Positions 1-6,946 of a stretch of DNA of 20,218 nt are shown piece after piece. How positions within the stretch are numbered: the first letter of the stretch is position 1; every line of letters begins with the position of its first letter. The stretch is from Parachlamydiales bacterium. Its GTDB lineage: Bacteria > Chlamydiota > Chlamydiia > Chlamydiales > JAJFMK01. The notes beneath the pieces are model-generated. The model was not told the origin of the DNA. It ran no database searches and saw nothing but the letters and a program-made list of their open reading frames with translations. Made by a program: the position numbers and the translations under genes. Where the stretch lies: positions 1 through 20,218 of the forward strand of contig JAGVKY010000092.1 of assembly GCA_020050175.1 (NCBI GenBank). The letters run 5' to 3'.

Positions 1-1345
1 GAGGTAGCTCTTTAAAGGGGTTAGTTTTTAGGAGCTTCACAACTGTTGGCGAACCCTCCAATAATTTAAGAAGAAAGCGTTGGAACCAATCTTCTGCCTG
101 AAAGCTGGTAAAGGGCAAAAACCAAACTTGCCAGTCGAGACGGGGTTGAAAAGGGGAAATTCTTCTTGGACGCGAGGCTTGATCTCCCGGTTTAAAATAG
201 AACTCGTACTCTTTCCACTCTTCCCCATCATCACTCCCCTCTATGACAATCTCGTATCGCTTTGTCGTCATGACCGCAAAAATTCCGTGAGGATCTGCGA
301 CATGAAAAGGGCGGAAGAAATAGACAATTTTTGTAAAAAAAGTCCGAGGAAAAAAAGTGTGCCATAAGCTCATCACTTGCAGAACCAAATAAATCCCTCC
401 TAAAATGGCCATACCTTGTTGCCAAAGTAAGGGTGAAGGCTCACTTACAGCTGGGAGACTAAAAAGGGGTTCCAGAAATTTATTATGGATAAGAACAACC
501 GAAGCAATCACCGACATGTGATTGAGATAAGAAAAGTTGCCCGTCAAATAGATGAAAAACTGTAAGGCAAAAAATTGTGAGAACACAAAAAGACGAACTT
601 CGGGAGGAGAAAAAATGGCCCAAGGGACAATAAGTTCGACAAAATACATGTAAAGACACGAAAACTTGTGGAACCAAAGGGGAAGCTTTTGAAAATACCA
701 AGCAAGAGTATTTGGCAAAGGCTGAGTGAGATAGTGATACCATAAAGCCGTAAGATTGCGCCAGTTAGGATCTCCACTAAAAATCTTAGAAATCCCTGCC
801 TGGAAGTAGAAGCGGAGGAGGAGAAGATTAAATCCTAGCCACGCAAGCATGTTATAAGGGGTAGTAGAAATCACTAAAAACATCCCTAAGCTGATCTCTA
901 TCAGAAACATCTCCCAACCAAAAGAGAGAAACTCTTGTCCTGCGGATGTTAAAGAGAGATGGATCACATAGACGAGAAGAAGCATCCATGCAGGCCAAAT
1001 TCCTAACATTAGTAATGTTCCGACTATAAGCCCTGACCCTACCAAAGCAAGTAAAGCTGTATCGTTTGCTTTTATCCAAAAAAGGGATGGGATGTAATAA
1101 AAGCGCTTTTTCCCCACCATTTTTATACGGGAGAGATACTCTTCCATCGGAAGGATCCCATCTTTTCCAAATAGCCCTTTAATCTGAAGGAGAAAGGGAA
1201 GATAAACAACAATAACAAGAGCTCCCAAGAGACGAAGAAACAACTGGATAGCAATGGAATAGGACTCAGGGTCAAACCCTACATAATCAAGCACAATTTG
1301 GACCATATACCAATCGCTATAAATAACGTTGTTTTTGGCTAGCAT
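1..1345 (-). CDS. Lipase maturation factor family membrane protein (3' end outside window)
   Basis: An open frame of 448 codons starts at ATG 1345 (an in-frame TAA lies three codons upstream) and runs off the left edge. Several hydrophobic segments lie at about residues 32-53, 97-128, 145-180, 230-268 and 308-326. The sequence then reads GDPNWRNLTALWYHY (191-205), ending in the hydrophilic block KRYEIVIEGSDDGEEWKEYEF (362-382), PRLDWQVWF (401-409) and a closing GSPTVVKLLKTNPF (431-444). These are landmarks of the lipase maturation factor family (LMF1/2, PF06762). In vertebrates these ER membrane proteins help fold secreted lipases; the role of the bacterial members is not established. Only the last few dozen residues appear to be missing. 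I am sure of the family and unsure of the function. No obvious co-transcribed partner lies inside the window. Confidence 0.85.
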   Translation of the reverse strand, partial: MLAKNNVIYSDWYMVQIVLDYVGFDPESYSIAIQLFLRLLGALVIVVYLPFLLQIKGLFGKDGILPMEEYLSRIKMVGKKRFYYIPSLFWIKANDTALLALVGSGLIVGTLLMLGIWPAWMLLLVYVIHLSLTSAGQEFLSFGWEMFLIEISLGMFLVISTTPYNMLAWLGFNLLLLRFYFQAGISKIFSGDPNWRNLTALWYHYLTQPLPNTLAWYFQKLPLWFHKFSCLYMYFVELIVPWAIFSPPEVRLFVFSQFFALQFFIYLTGNFSYLNHMSVIASVVLIHNKFLEPLFSLPAVSEPSPLLWQQGMAILGGIYLVLQVMSLWHTFFPRTFFTKIVYFFRPFHVADPHGIFAVMTTKRYEIVIEGSDDGEEWKEYEFYFKPGDQASRPRRISPFQPRLDWQVWFLPFTSFQAEDWFQRFLLKLLEGSPTVVKLLKTNPFKELP

Positions 1346-1453
1346 GAAGCTTTAGCATTCAACGATCGTAAATTTAATCGTATTACTGAACCAACAAAAT
1401 TCTTCAACAGCGACATGATTGACTTACCCCCCCATTTTTAGTAGGAAGGGGGC

Positions 1454-1978
1454 ATGTTAAAGTCACTTCTCCTAAGCTTAACTTTGCTCAGTCACTTAAA
1501 TGGTGATTCCATCACTGGTTTTTGGAAAACCATCACCGATGTCGAACCGCATCAACCAGAAACAATTATCGCCATCTATGACTACAAAGGAAAATATTAC
1601 GGCCGTTTAATCGGTGGCTTTGATGATAAGGGCGTGATCTCCGACAACATCTATCACCCCCTCCAGCATACTCATCAATTGGTCGGCGATCCTCCCCTAG
1701 CGGGGCTAGATGTGATTTGGAATTTGGAGAAGAAAGATGACCATTATTTTGGAGAAGGGGTAGACCCCCGAACCGGCTTTGTCTATGAGACAGAGTTGTG
1801 GAGAGAAGGGCCTGACTTAATTGTAGAGGGCACATTGTTCTTCATCACCCGTCAACAAACATGGGTCCCACCCGTGCCTTCAGATTACCCGCCTGATTTC
1901 AAGAAACCTGACCTATCCACCTTTATCCCTAACATCCCCAAGGTGAAATCTGTGAGAGAATTAGAAACCTCAAAATAA
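1454..1978 (+). CDS. Secreted DUF2147 family protein (paralogue 1)
   Basis: A 174-residue protein with an N-terminal signal-like segment (MLKSLLLSLTLLSHLNG) followed by the DUF2147 pattern: GFWKT near residue 22, IIAIYDYKGKYYGRL at about 38-52, a GLDVIW block at about 84-89 and WREGPDLIVEGTLFF near 116-130. DUF2147 proteins are small exported beta-rich proteins of unknown biochemical role. The start is supported by a purine-rich AGGAAGGGGG sequence ending two bases before the ATG. It shares most of its landmarks with the minus-strand gene at 2026-2604, which it faces tail to tail across 47 bases. A run of seven C precedes the leader. No clear promoter or terminator was seen. Confidence 0.8.
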   Translation: MLKSLLLSLTLLSHLNGDSITGFWKTITDVEPHQPETIIAIYDYKGKYYGRLIGGFDDKGVISDNIYHPLQHTHQLVGDPPLAGLDVIWNLEKKDDHYFGEGVDPRTGFVYETELWREGPDLIVEGTLFFITRQQTWVPPVPSDYPPDFKKPDLSTFIPNIPKVKSVRELETSK

Positions 1979-2025
1979 ACAGGATCGGCAGGGTTTAAAA
2001 GGATTGAAAAACACTGCTTATCTTG

Positions 2026-2604
2026 TTATTTTTCTATTTTGGAATCTGCAACCTGTTGTGTCGGAGAATCGTGTTTGTTCGGCTTCTCCTTTTTCTTGGA
2101 CTCACTTTTGGGTTTGGGGATGTTGGGCACAGCTTTTTGGAGATCTGGCTTCTTAAAGTGGGAAGGTAAGTCATTGTCCGCTACACGAAGCCAAGTTTGA
2201 TTGCGGCCAAAGAAGAAGATCTTTCCCCTTACAACGAGATCGGGCCCCTCTCTCCAAACTTCAGCATCATAGATTTTCCCCTTTTCAGGGTCGCAAATTC
2301 TTCCATGATACCTATCATCTTTTTTCTTTAGATCCCAAATGATGTCGAGTCCAGAGTAGTAAGGATCCCCATGAACGCCAGGGGCTCGAGATCTAGGGGT
2401 GTAGATGGTATCCTCCAGGACCCCTTCTTCATTGAAGGTTCCAAAGATCTTTCCGAAAAATTTCCCCTGGTGCTTGTAAATACCTACAAGAGCCTCAGGC
2501 TTATTCGTTTCTTCGTTAACACTTTTCCATAAACCTATGATGGGCGCGCCCATTAAGGGTAAAGAAGATGCCATTAGGCATAGGACGAGCCAAAAAGTTT
2601 TCAT
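2026..2604 (-). CDS. Secreted DUF2147 family protein (paralogue 2)
   Basis: A 192-residue protein with a signal peptide (MKTFWLVLCLMASSLPLMGA) followed by the same DUF2147 landmarks as the gene at 1454: GLWKS, VGIYKHQGKFFGKIFG, SGLDIIWDLKKKDDRY, WREGPDLVVRGKIFF and FKKPDL...PNIPK. It differs by a longer Lys/Ser/Asp-rich tail of about 25 residues that should be disordered. The ATG at 2604 has an AAAGGG Shine-Dalgarno sequence about four bases upstream. The two paralogues converge, so they are probably transcribed independently; they look like an inverted duplication. Biochemical function is unknown; export to the periplasm is inferred from the signal peptide. Confidence 0.8.
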   Translation of the reverse strand: MKTFWLVLCLMASSLPLMGAPIIGLWKSVNEETNKPEALVGIYKHQGKFFGKIFGTFNEEGVLEDTIYTPRSRAPGVHGDPYYSGLDIIWDLKKKDDRYHGRICDPEKGKIYDAEVWREGPDLVVRGKIFFFGRNQTWLRVADNDLPSHFKKPDLQKAVPNIPKPKSESKKKEKPNKHDSPTQQVADSKIEK

Positions 2605-2721
2605 GGTTCCCTTTTATTATGAGAACCAAGAAGAGATGTCAATCAAATTATGTCAGCTTTAAAAAGCAATCGATAGCTGGCTTTAATCTCCAGTTCCTTG
2701 ATCCTTTTAAAGTCATTTCTT

Positions 2722-3600
2722 TCATCTTTTTTCTCCAACTAAAGAATAAAAGTAATCTATCTGCTCTTTTCGCATTTGATTTCCTGTGGGATCGACCAGT
2801 TTTTTGGCCGCAGTGACCTTAGCTTTTGCGGAAGATTGATAACGAAGATCGGGTGTTTCTCTTTGGGCAATTTTAAGAATAAGTTCTCCAATCTCTTTTG
2901 TGTCTTGCCCAAGCTGTCCAGTATGAGAGAGCCTACGGATGAGCGATTCAGAGAGTTGAGTGTAAAAAGGCTCATCGCAATCCCTTAAACCCATGGTTGC
3001 GTTGTTTACCCATTGGCTATTGATTGAACCCGCTTCCACTATAGAAACTTTAACATTCCAAGGAGAAAGGGTGACAGCTAAGGATTCAGACATTCCTTCT
3101 AGGGCAAATTTTGCAGCTGAGTAAACGCCTAATCCAGGAAGTGCTCGGACACCGCAAACCCCGCTAATATTAATAATATGGCCAGATTGTTGATGCCTCA
3201 TGGTAGGAGCCACAGCCTGAATCAGTCGAAGTGGTCCGAAAAAAAGAACCTCAAACTGGTCTTTTGCCTGTTCCATTGTGTTGGTCTCTTCAGCTCCAAT
3301 CACTCCATAACCGGCATTGTTAATTAATACGTCAATTTTCCCCTCTTCTTCTAAAAGAGTTGAGATTGCTTTTTCGACCATATCATCCTTTCGAACATCA
3401 AGAGCTACCCATCGAAAATCATCTTCTCCTGGTTTATTCCGATAACCTGCCCATACCTTCCATCCCGCTTGGTGAAAGACTTTGGCTGTCGCAAGACCGA
3501 CTCCACTTGTCGCACCGGTGATTAAAACAACTTTTTGCTCGGTATAAAGAGAGGAATAAAACAGCAAAAAAAATAAAAAAGTCTTCAGATACACGATCAT
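2722..3600 (-). CDS. Short-chain dehydrogenase/reductase, catalytic Ser replaced by Gly
   Basis: A 292-residue classical SDR. A hydrophobic N-terminus (residues 2-19) precedes the Rossmann fold, with the cofactor loop TGATSGVG at 28-35, ALDV at 66-69, NNAG at 94-97 and YSAAK at 160-164. In classical SDRs the catalytic Ser lies 13 residues before the Tyr; here that position (147) is Gly, read directly as codon GGG after an AGC Ser. Its upstream paralogue keeps Ser-Ser at the same place. The ATG overlaps the stop of that paralogue in an ATGA, so translation is probably coupled. The substrate is unknown. It may be a weak, altered or non-catalytic enzyme, possibly a partner in a heteromer with the upstream copy. 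Confidence 0.88.
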   Translation of the reverse strand: MIVYLKTFLFFLLFYSSLYTEQKVVLITGATSGVGLATAKVFHQAGWKVWAGYRNKPGEDDFRWVALDVRKDDMVEKAISTLLEEEGKIDVLINNAGYGVIGAEETNTMEQAKDQFEVLFFGPLRLIQAVAPTMRHQQSGHIINISGVCGVRALPGLGVYSAAKFALEGMSESLAVTLSPWNVKVSIVEAGSINSQWVNNATMGLRDCDEPFYTQLSESLIRRLSHTGQLGQDTKEIGELILKIAQRETPDLRYQSSAKAKVTAAKKLVDPTGNQMRKEQIDYFYSLVGEKR

Positions 3601-4457
3601 TTGCCTATGACCTCATGCATAAATTTTATCTGTTCATCACGCATTTTATTCCCCGTGAGATCGACCAATTTTTTACTAAGGGTTGCTTTGACTTTAGCAG
3701 AGGTCTGATAACGCATGTCAGGATCGGCTGTTTGTGCTACTTCGACAATAAGTTTGGCGATCTCGTCGCAGTTTTGACCATAGGATGAATATTCAGGGAG
3801 TTTTTGAGCTAAAGTCTCTATTAATCGTTCATAGAGGGGCTCATTTGTTTGACGACTTCCTTTTAAAACCCTATTCGCCCAAGCGTTGTTGACCCCGCCA
3901 GGTTCCACCAAAGACACTTTGATATTCCATGGGGTCAACGTCACCGCTAAAGATTCACTCAAGCCCTCTAATGCAAATTTAGAAGCTCCATAGATACCTA
4001 GTCCTGGAACAGCTCTGACACCAGAAGTGCTGCTAATATTGATGATGTGCCCAGATTTTTGCTTTCGCATCGTTGGTGTAATAGCCTGAATCAGTCTCAG
4101 TGGACCAAAAAAATTGACCTCAAACTGCTCTTTCGCTTCATCTATCATGATGGACTCTTCAGCACCTATCAACCCGTAACCGGCATTGTTGATAAGAGCA
4201 TCGATTCTCCCCTCTTCACTCAATAGGGCTGCAACTGCAGTTTCAATCTGTTCTTCCTTACGAACATCAAGGTCAATCCATCGAAAGGGTTCATCACCTG
4301 TTTTATCCCTAAATCCTGCCCATACTCTCCACCCTTCCCGATGAAAAGCTTTAGCAGTGGCGAGGCCGATTCCAATCGTTGCTCCGGTGATTAAGACGAC
4401 TTTTTGCTCCGTAAATAGGGAGGAAAAAACCATCAGTAATAAGATAAAAAAACGCAA
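3597..4457 (-). CDS. Short-chain dehydrogenase/reductase with N-terminal hydrophobic anchor
   Basis: A 286-residue classical SDR with a complete active site: TGATIGIG at 24-31, LDV at 63-65, NNAG at 90-93, Ser143 and YGASK at 156-160. The start is a TTG at 4457, chosen because AAGAG lies six bases upstream and an in-frame TAA is only three codons before it; an internal Met at residue 9 is the alternative. Residues 2-15 are strongly hydrophobic, so the enzyme may be membrane-attached or exported, which is unusual for a cytosolic NAD(P)-dependent fold. It is the middle gene of a three-gene operon, 13 bases after the flavoprotein gene and overlapping the next SDR by four bases. The substrate cannot be told from sequence; lipid, retinoid or steroid-like alcohols are common for this subgroup. 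Confidence 0.9.
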   Translation of the reverse strand: MRFFILLLMVFSSLFTEQKVVLITGATIGIGLATAKAFHREGWRVWAGFRDKTGDEPFRWIDLDVRKEEQIETAVAALLSEEGRIDALINNAGYGLIGAEESIMIDEAKEQFEVNFFGPLRLIQAITPTMRKQKSGHIINISSTSGVRAVPGLGIYGASKFALEGLSESLAVTLTPWNIKVSLVEPGGVNNAWANRVLKGSRQTNEPLYERLIETLAQKLPEYSSYGQNCDEIAKLIVEVAQTADPDMRYQTSAKVKATLSKKLVDLTGNKMRDEQIKFMHEVIGK

Positions 4458-4470
4458 TTTGATCTCTTAG

Positions 4471-4998
4471 TTATAGAGGTTTTGAATCTAGCGTAGAGAC
4501 TTTTTGAGCAGACCACCCCTCTGGATTAGAGCGATAAATCGTCCTTTGACCTTTGGAGAGATCGCTGCCGAGTTCGTAAATATCCCAACGATAGGGAACG
4601 ATAATCACAATCGCAAACTTTGGATGGCGTTCTTTCTTATCCCAGTACCAATTTTTAACTTCTGGCGAAGTGGTATTCCACATTTCGTCGAGAAGAGGAC
4701 AATCTTTCTCTACAAACTCAACATTCGCCTCAAATCGAAATTGAATGAAACGATGTGGAGAGTAATGGCATCCAGCTATAAAAGGCTTGTGCTTCAGCGA
4801 TTTCCACTTTGGGGATTCTCGATTGGTATTAAAACCAAGGGCCCCTTCTCCTTTTAAAAATCGAACATGTACAGTACGGACCTCTGGCATACCCTCTTCT
4901 GAAACGGTAGCAATCTGGGTGGGAGAGGGGTTAATCTGATCCGAAAAAACGTCAATGATCAGATCAGAAAGTTCTATAGGTGCAAATTTTTGTTTCAA
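4471..4998 (-). CDS. Pyridoxamine 5'-phosphate oxidase-like FMN protein (Alr4036-type)
   Basis: A 175-residue protein with the split-barrel FMN-binding pattern of the pyridoxamine 5'-phosphate oxidase superfamily: PEVRTVHVRF at about 38-47, GFNTNRESPKW at 55-65 (Ser and Lys are typical phosphate contacts) and QFRFEANVEF at 86-95. It most resembles the Alr4036-like branch rather than canonical PdxH, and lacks the long PdxH C-terminus. The start is TTG at 4998, supported by AGGAG (5005-5009) six bases upstream. It is first in an operon with two SDR genes. True PLP synthesis or a general flavin-dependent oxidoreductase role are both possible; I do not assign pdxH. Confidence 0.8.
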   Translation of the reverse strand: MKQKFAPIELSDLIIDVFSDQINPSPTQIATVSEEGMPEVRTVHVRFLKGEGALGFNTNRESPKWKSLKHKPFIAGCHYSPHRFIQFRFEANVEFVEKDCPLLDEMWNTTSPEVKNWYWDKKERHPKFAIVIIVPYRWDIYELGSDLSKGQRTIYRSNPEGWSAQKVSTLDSKPL

Positions 4999-5047
4999 TC
5001 AAGACTCCTATTGATCCATATTCGGCTATAATCCGCTAAATTTTAAA

Positions 5048-5191
5048 TTATTTCCAATATAAGAGTTTGGATACCAGATCATTTGTGTCGCTTTCATCGG
5101 CAAAATAGAGAAAGCCACCATAGGAGATAAGTCCAAAGAGAGTAACAACTACTAGAGCAAAAGCAACTTTTGTTAATCTCATCGTCATCAT
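5048..5191 (-). CDS. Possible 47-residue single-span membrane protein
   Basis: A short frame beginning at an ATG-ATG-ACG-ATG cluster (5191/5188/5182) encodes a basic start (MRLTK), one hydrophobic span (VAFALVVVTLFGLISYGGFLYF) and an acidic short tail. This is the layout of a small inner-membrane protein with the positive charge inside. A longer start at 5242 would overlap the divergent ABC-F gene and adds no sensible residues. There is no convincing Shine-Dalgarno sequence and only 16 bases separate it from the ABC-F start. It may be real or chance. No family recognised. Confidence 0.4.
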   Translation of the reverse strand: MMTMRLTKVAFALVVVTLFGLISYGGFLYFADESDTNDLVSKLLYWK

Positions 5192-5207
5192 CTGGTAAAA
5201 TAAACAA

Positions 5208-6938
5208 ATGACATTATTTCTCAACTGCCAAACGTTAAGCAAAGCCTATGGATCTAGGCAGCTTTTTAAAAATCTTTCTTTTAGCATCTTTTCTGGAGAA
5301 AAGATTGGGTTGATTGGACCCAATGGCTCAGGAAAATCAACGCTCCTGAAGATGTTGGTGGGCCGAGAGACGGCAGATACGGGTATCATCGCCCCTAAAA
5401 GGGGATTAAAGATCGGTTATGTCCCTCAGACCTGTGAATTTCCTGATGAAAAGCCAGAAACTCTTTTAATCAAAGAGCTCAATGATCAGGAAAATGGGGA
5501 ACTTATTGTGCAAACCATCCTGAGCAAACTTGGGTTTACAGGCGAAGAGACATCGGCCAAGAAACTATCAGGTGGTTGGAAAAAAAGGTTGAGTGTAGCG
5601 CGCGAGCTGATCTTTTCACCTGACGTCCTTCTATTAGATGAACCAACCAACCATCTTGATCTTGAAGGGATCTTATGGTTAGAGAAATTTTTGCAGCGAG
5701 AAGTCCCTTCCTATTTAGTGGTGAGCCATGACCGCTATTTCTTACAAAAAATGGTCAATCGGGTCATCGAGATCAACCCGGTCTATCCTAACGGCCTCTT
5801 TTCGATTAATGGGGCTTACAGCACTTTTTTAGAGAAAAAAGAAGAATTTATTCTTGGACAAATTCAGACAGAACGATCTCTCGCCTCCAAAGCTCGGCGT
5901 GAGCAGGAGTGGTTAAGACAATCTCCGAAAGCAAGAACGGTCAAAGCACAATCTCGAGTGGACGATGCCCACGAAATCTTAGGGGAGCTCTCTTTGATCC
6001 ATCAAAGGAATCAGGATAAAAAGGCAAATATTGCTTTTTCTGCAACAGAGAGAGAAACCCAAAAACTTCTCGTCGCTAAGAATCTTTCTAAAGAACTTGA
6101 TGGACGCACTCTTTTTAATCATCTCGATGTTTTCCTCTCACCTGGAACTCGTATTGGACTGATGGGCCCCAATGGATCAGGGAAAACAACCCTTCTTAGG
6201 ATGCTGGCAGGAGAAATCGATCCAAACCAAGGAACAATCAAAAAGGCAGAGGGTTTAAAAACTGTCTATTTTGACCAACACCGCCTTCAACTTTCAGATG
6301 ATATGACCTTAAGGCAAGCTCTTTCCCCCAACAGTGATTTTGTCAATTTTCGGGGACAGATGATCCATGTCAATGGATGGTGCAAACGCTTTCTCTTTTC
6401 TCCTGACATCCTCGACATGTCAATTTCCAAGCTTTCTGGAGGGGAAAGAGCTCGGATCACCATTGCCCACTTAATGCTCCAACCAGCCGATCTTCTCCTT
6501 CTAGATGAACCTACCAATGATCTAGATATTCCGACACTTGAAACTCTTGAAGAGAGTCTCCTCCAATTTCCAGGTGCAATTGTCCTTATCACGCACGACC
6601 GGTGCATGATGGATCGGATCTGCACATCCCTCATCACTCTTGGGACGACTGAAGAGAAAAAAGAAGTTCACCCCACTATTACCCCCAAACCTAAAGAAAA
6701 GGGGCCCTCGAAAGCCAAGCTGTCCTATAACGAGAAGAAAGAATATGAAGGACTCGAAGACAAGATCCAGAAATTAGAAGAAGAGATTCGCCAGCTAAAC
6801 CAAAAATTGGACGATCCCGAAATCTCTCAATATGCTGACAAGCTTCAGACTCTCTGCAATGAGATCGGCCTTGCAGAGACCCGCATCGAGCAGCTCTATC
6901 TCAGATGGGAAGAACTCGAGAATAAATTAAATACTTAG
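5208..6938 (+). CDS. uup: ABC-F family ATPase, Uup-like
   Basis: A 576-residue soluble protein with two ABC cassettes and no membrane domain. Cassette 1 has Walker A GPNGSGKST at 37-45, signature LSGGWKKR at 120-127 and Walker B LLLDEPTNHLD at 141-151. Cassette 2 has GPNGSGKTT at 320-328, LSGGERAR at 409-416 and LLLLDEPTNDLD at 429-440. The linker at about 205-270 is Arg/Lys-rich, as in ABC-F proteins that contact the ribosome. The C-terminal 75 residues are a charged coiled coil like the Uup C-terminal DNA/ribosome-binding domain. ABC-F ATPases act on the ribosome during translation; Uup also affects genome stability in E. coli. The gene symbol is by overall architecture only. It ends 8 bases from the convergent gene at 6947. 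Confidence 0.88.
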   Translation: MTLFLNCQTLSKAYGSRQLFKNLSFSIFSGEKIGLIGPNGSGKSTLLKMLVGRETADTGIIAPKRGLKIGYVPQTCEFPDEKPETLLIKELNDQENGELIVQTILSKLGFTGEETSAKKLSGGWKKRLSVARELIFSPDVLLLDEPTNHLDLEGILWLEKFLQREVPSYLVVSHDRYFLQKMVNRVIEINPVYPNGLFSINGAYSTFLEKKEEFILGQIQTERSLASKARREQEWLRQSPKARTVKAQSRVDDAHEILGELSLIHQRNQDKKANIAFSATERETQKLLVAKNLSKELDGRTLFNHLDVFLSPGTRIGLMGPNGSGKTTLLRMLAGEIDPNQGTIKKAEGLKTVYFDQHRLQLSDDMTLRQALSPNSDFVNFRGQMIHVNGWCKRFLFSPDILDMSISKLSGGERARITIAHLMLQPADLLLLDEPTNDLDIPTLETLEESLLQFPGAIVLITHDRCMMDRICTSLITLGTTEEKKEVHPTITPKPKEKGPSKAKLSYNEKKEYEGLEDKIQKLEEEIRQLNQKLDDPEISQYADKLQTLCNEIGLAETRIEQLYLRWEELENKLNT

Positions 6939-6946
6939 AGATAAAA

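Noticed and set aside
231..743. Several short open frames in the first 1.3 kb
   Set aside because: The lipase maturation factor frame runs uninterrupted through the whole region and explains it; the others are chance frames.
2568..2816. 82-codon plus-strand open frame between the DUF2147 and SDR genes
   Set aside because: Most of it overlaps the confident DUF2147 and SDR genes on the other strand. It has no Shine-Dalgarno sequence or recognisable pattern.
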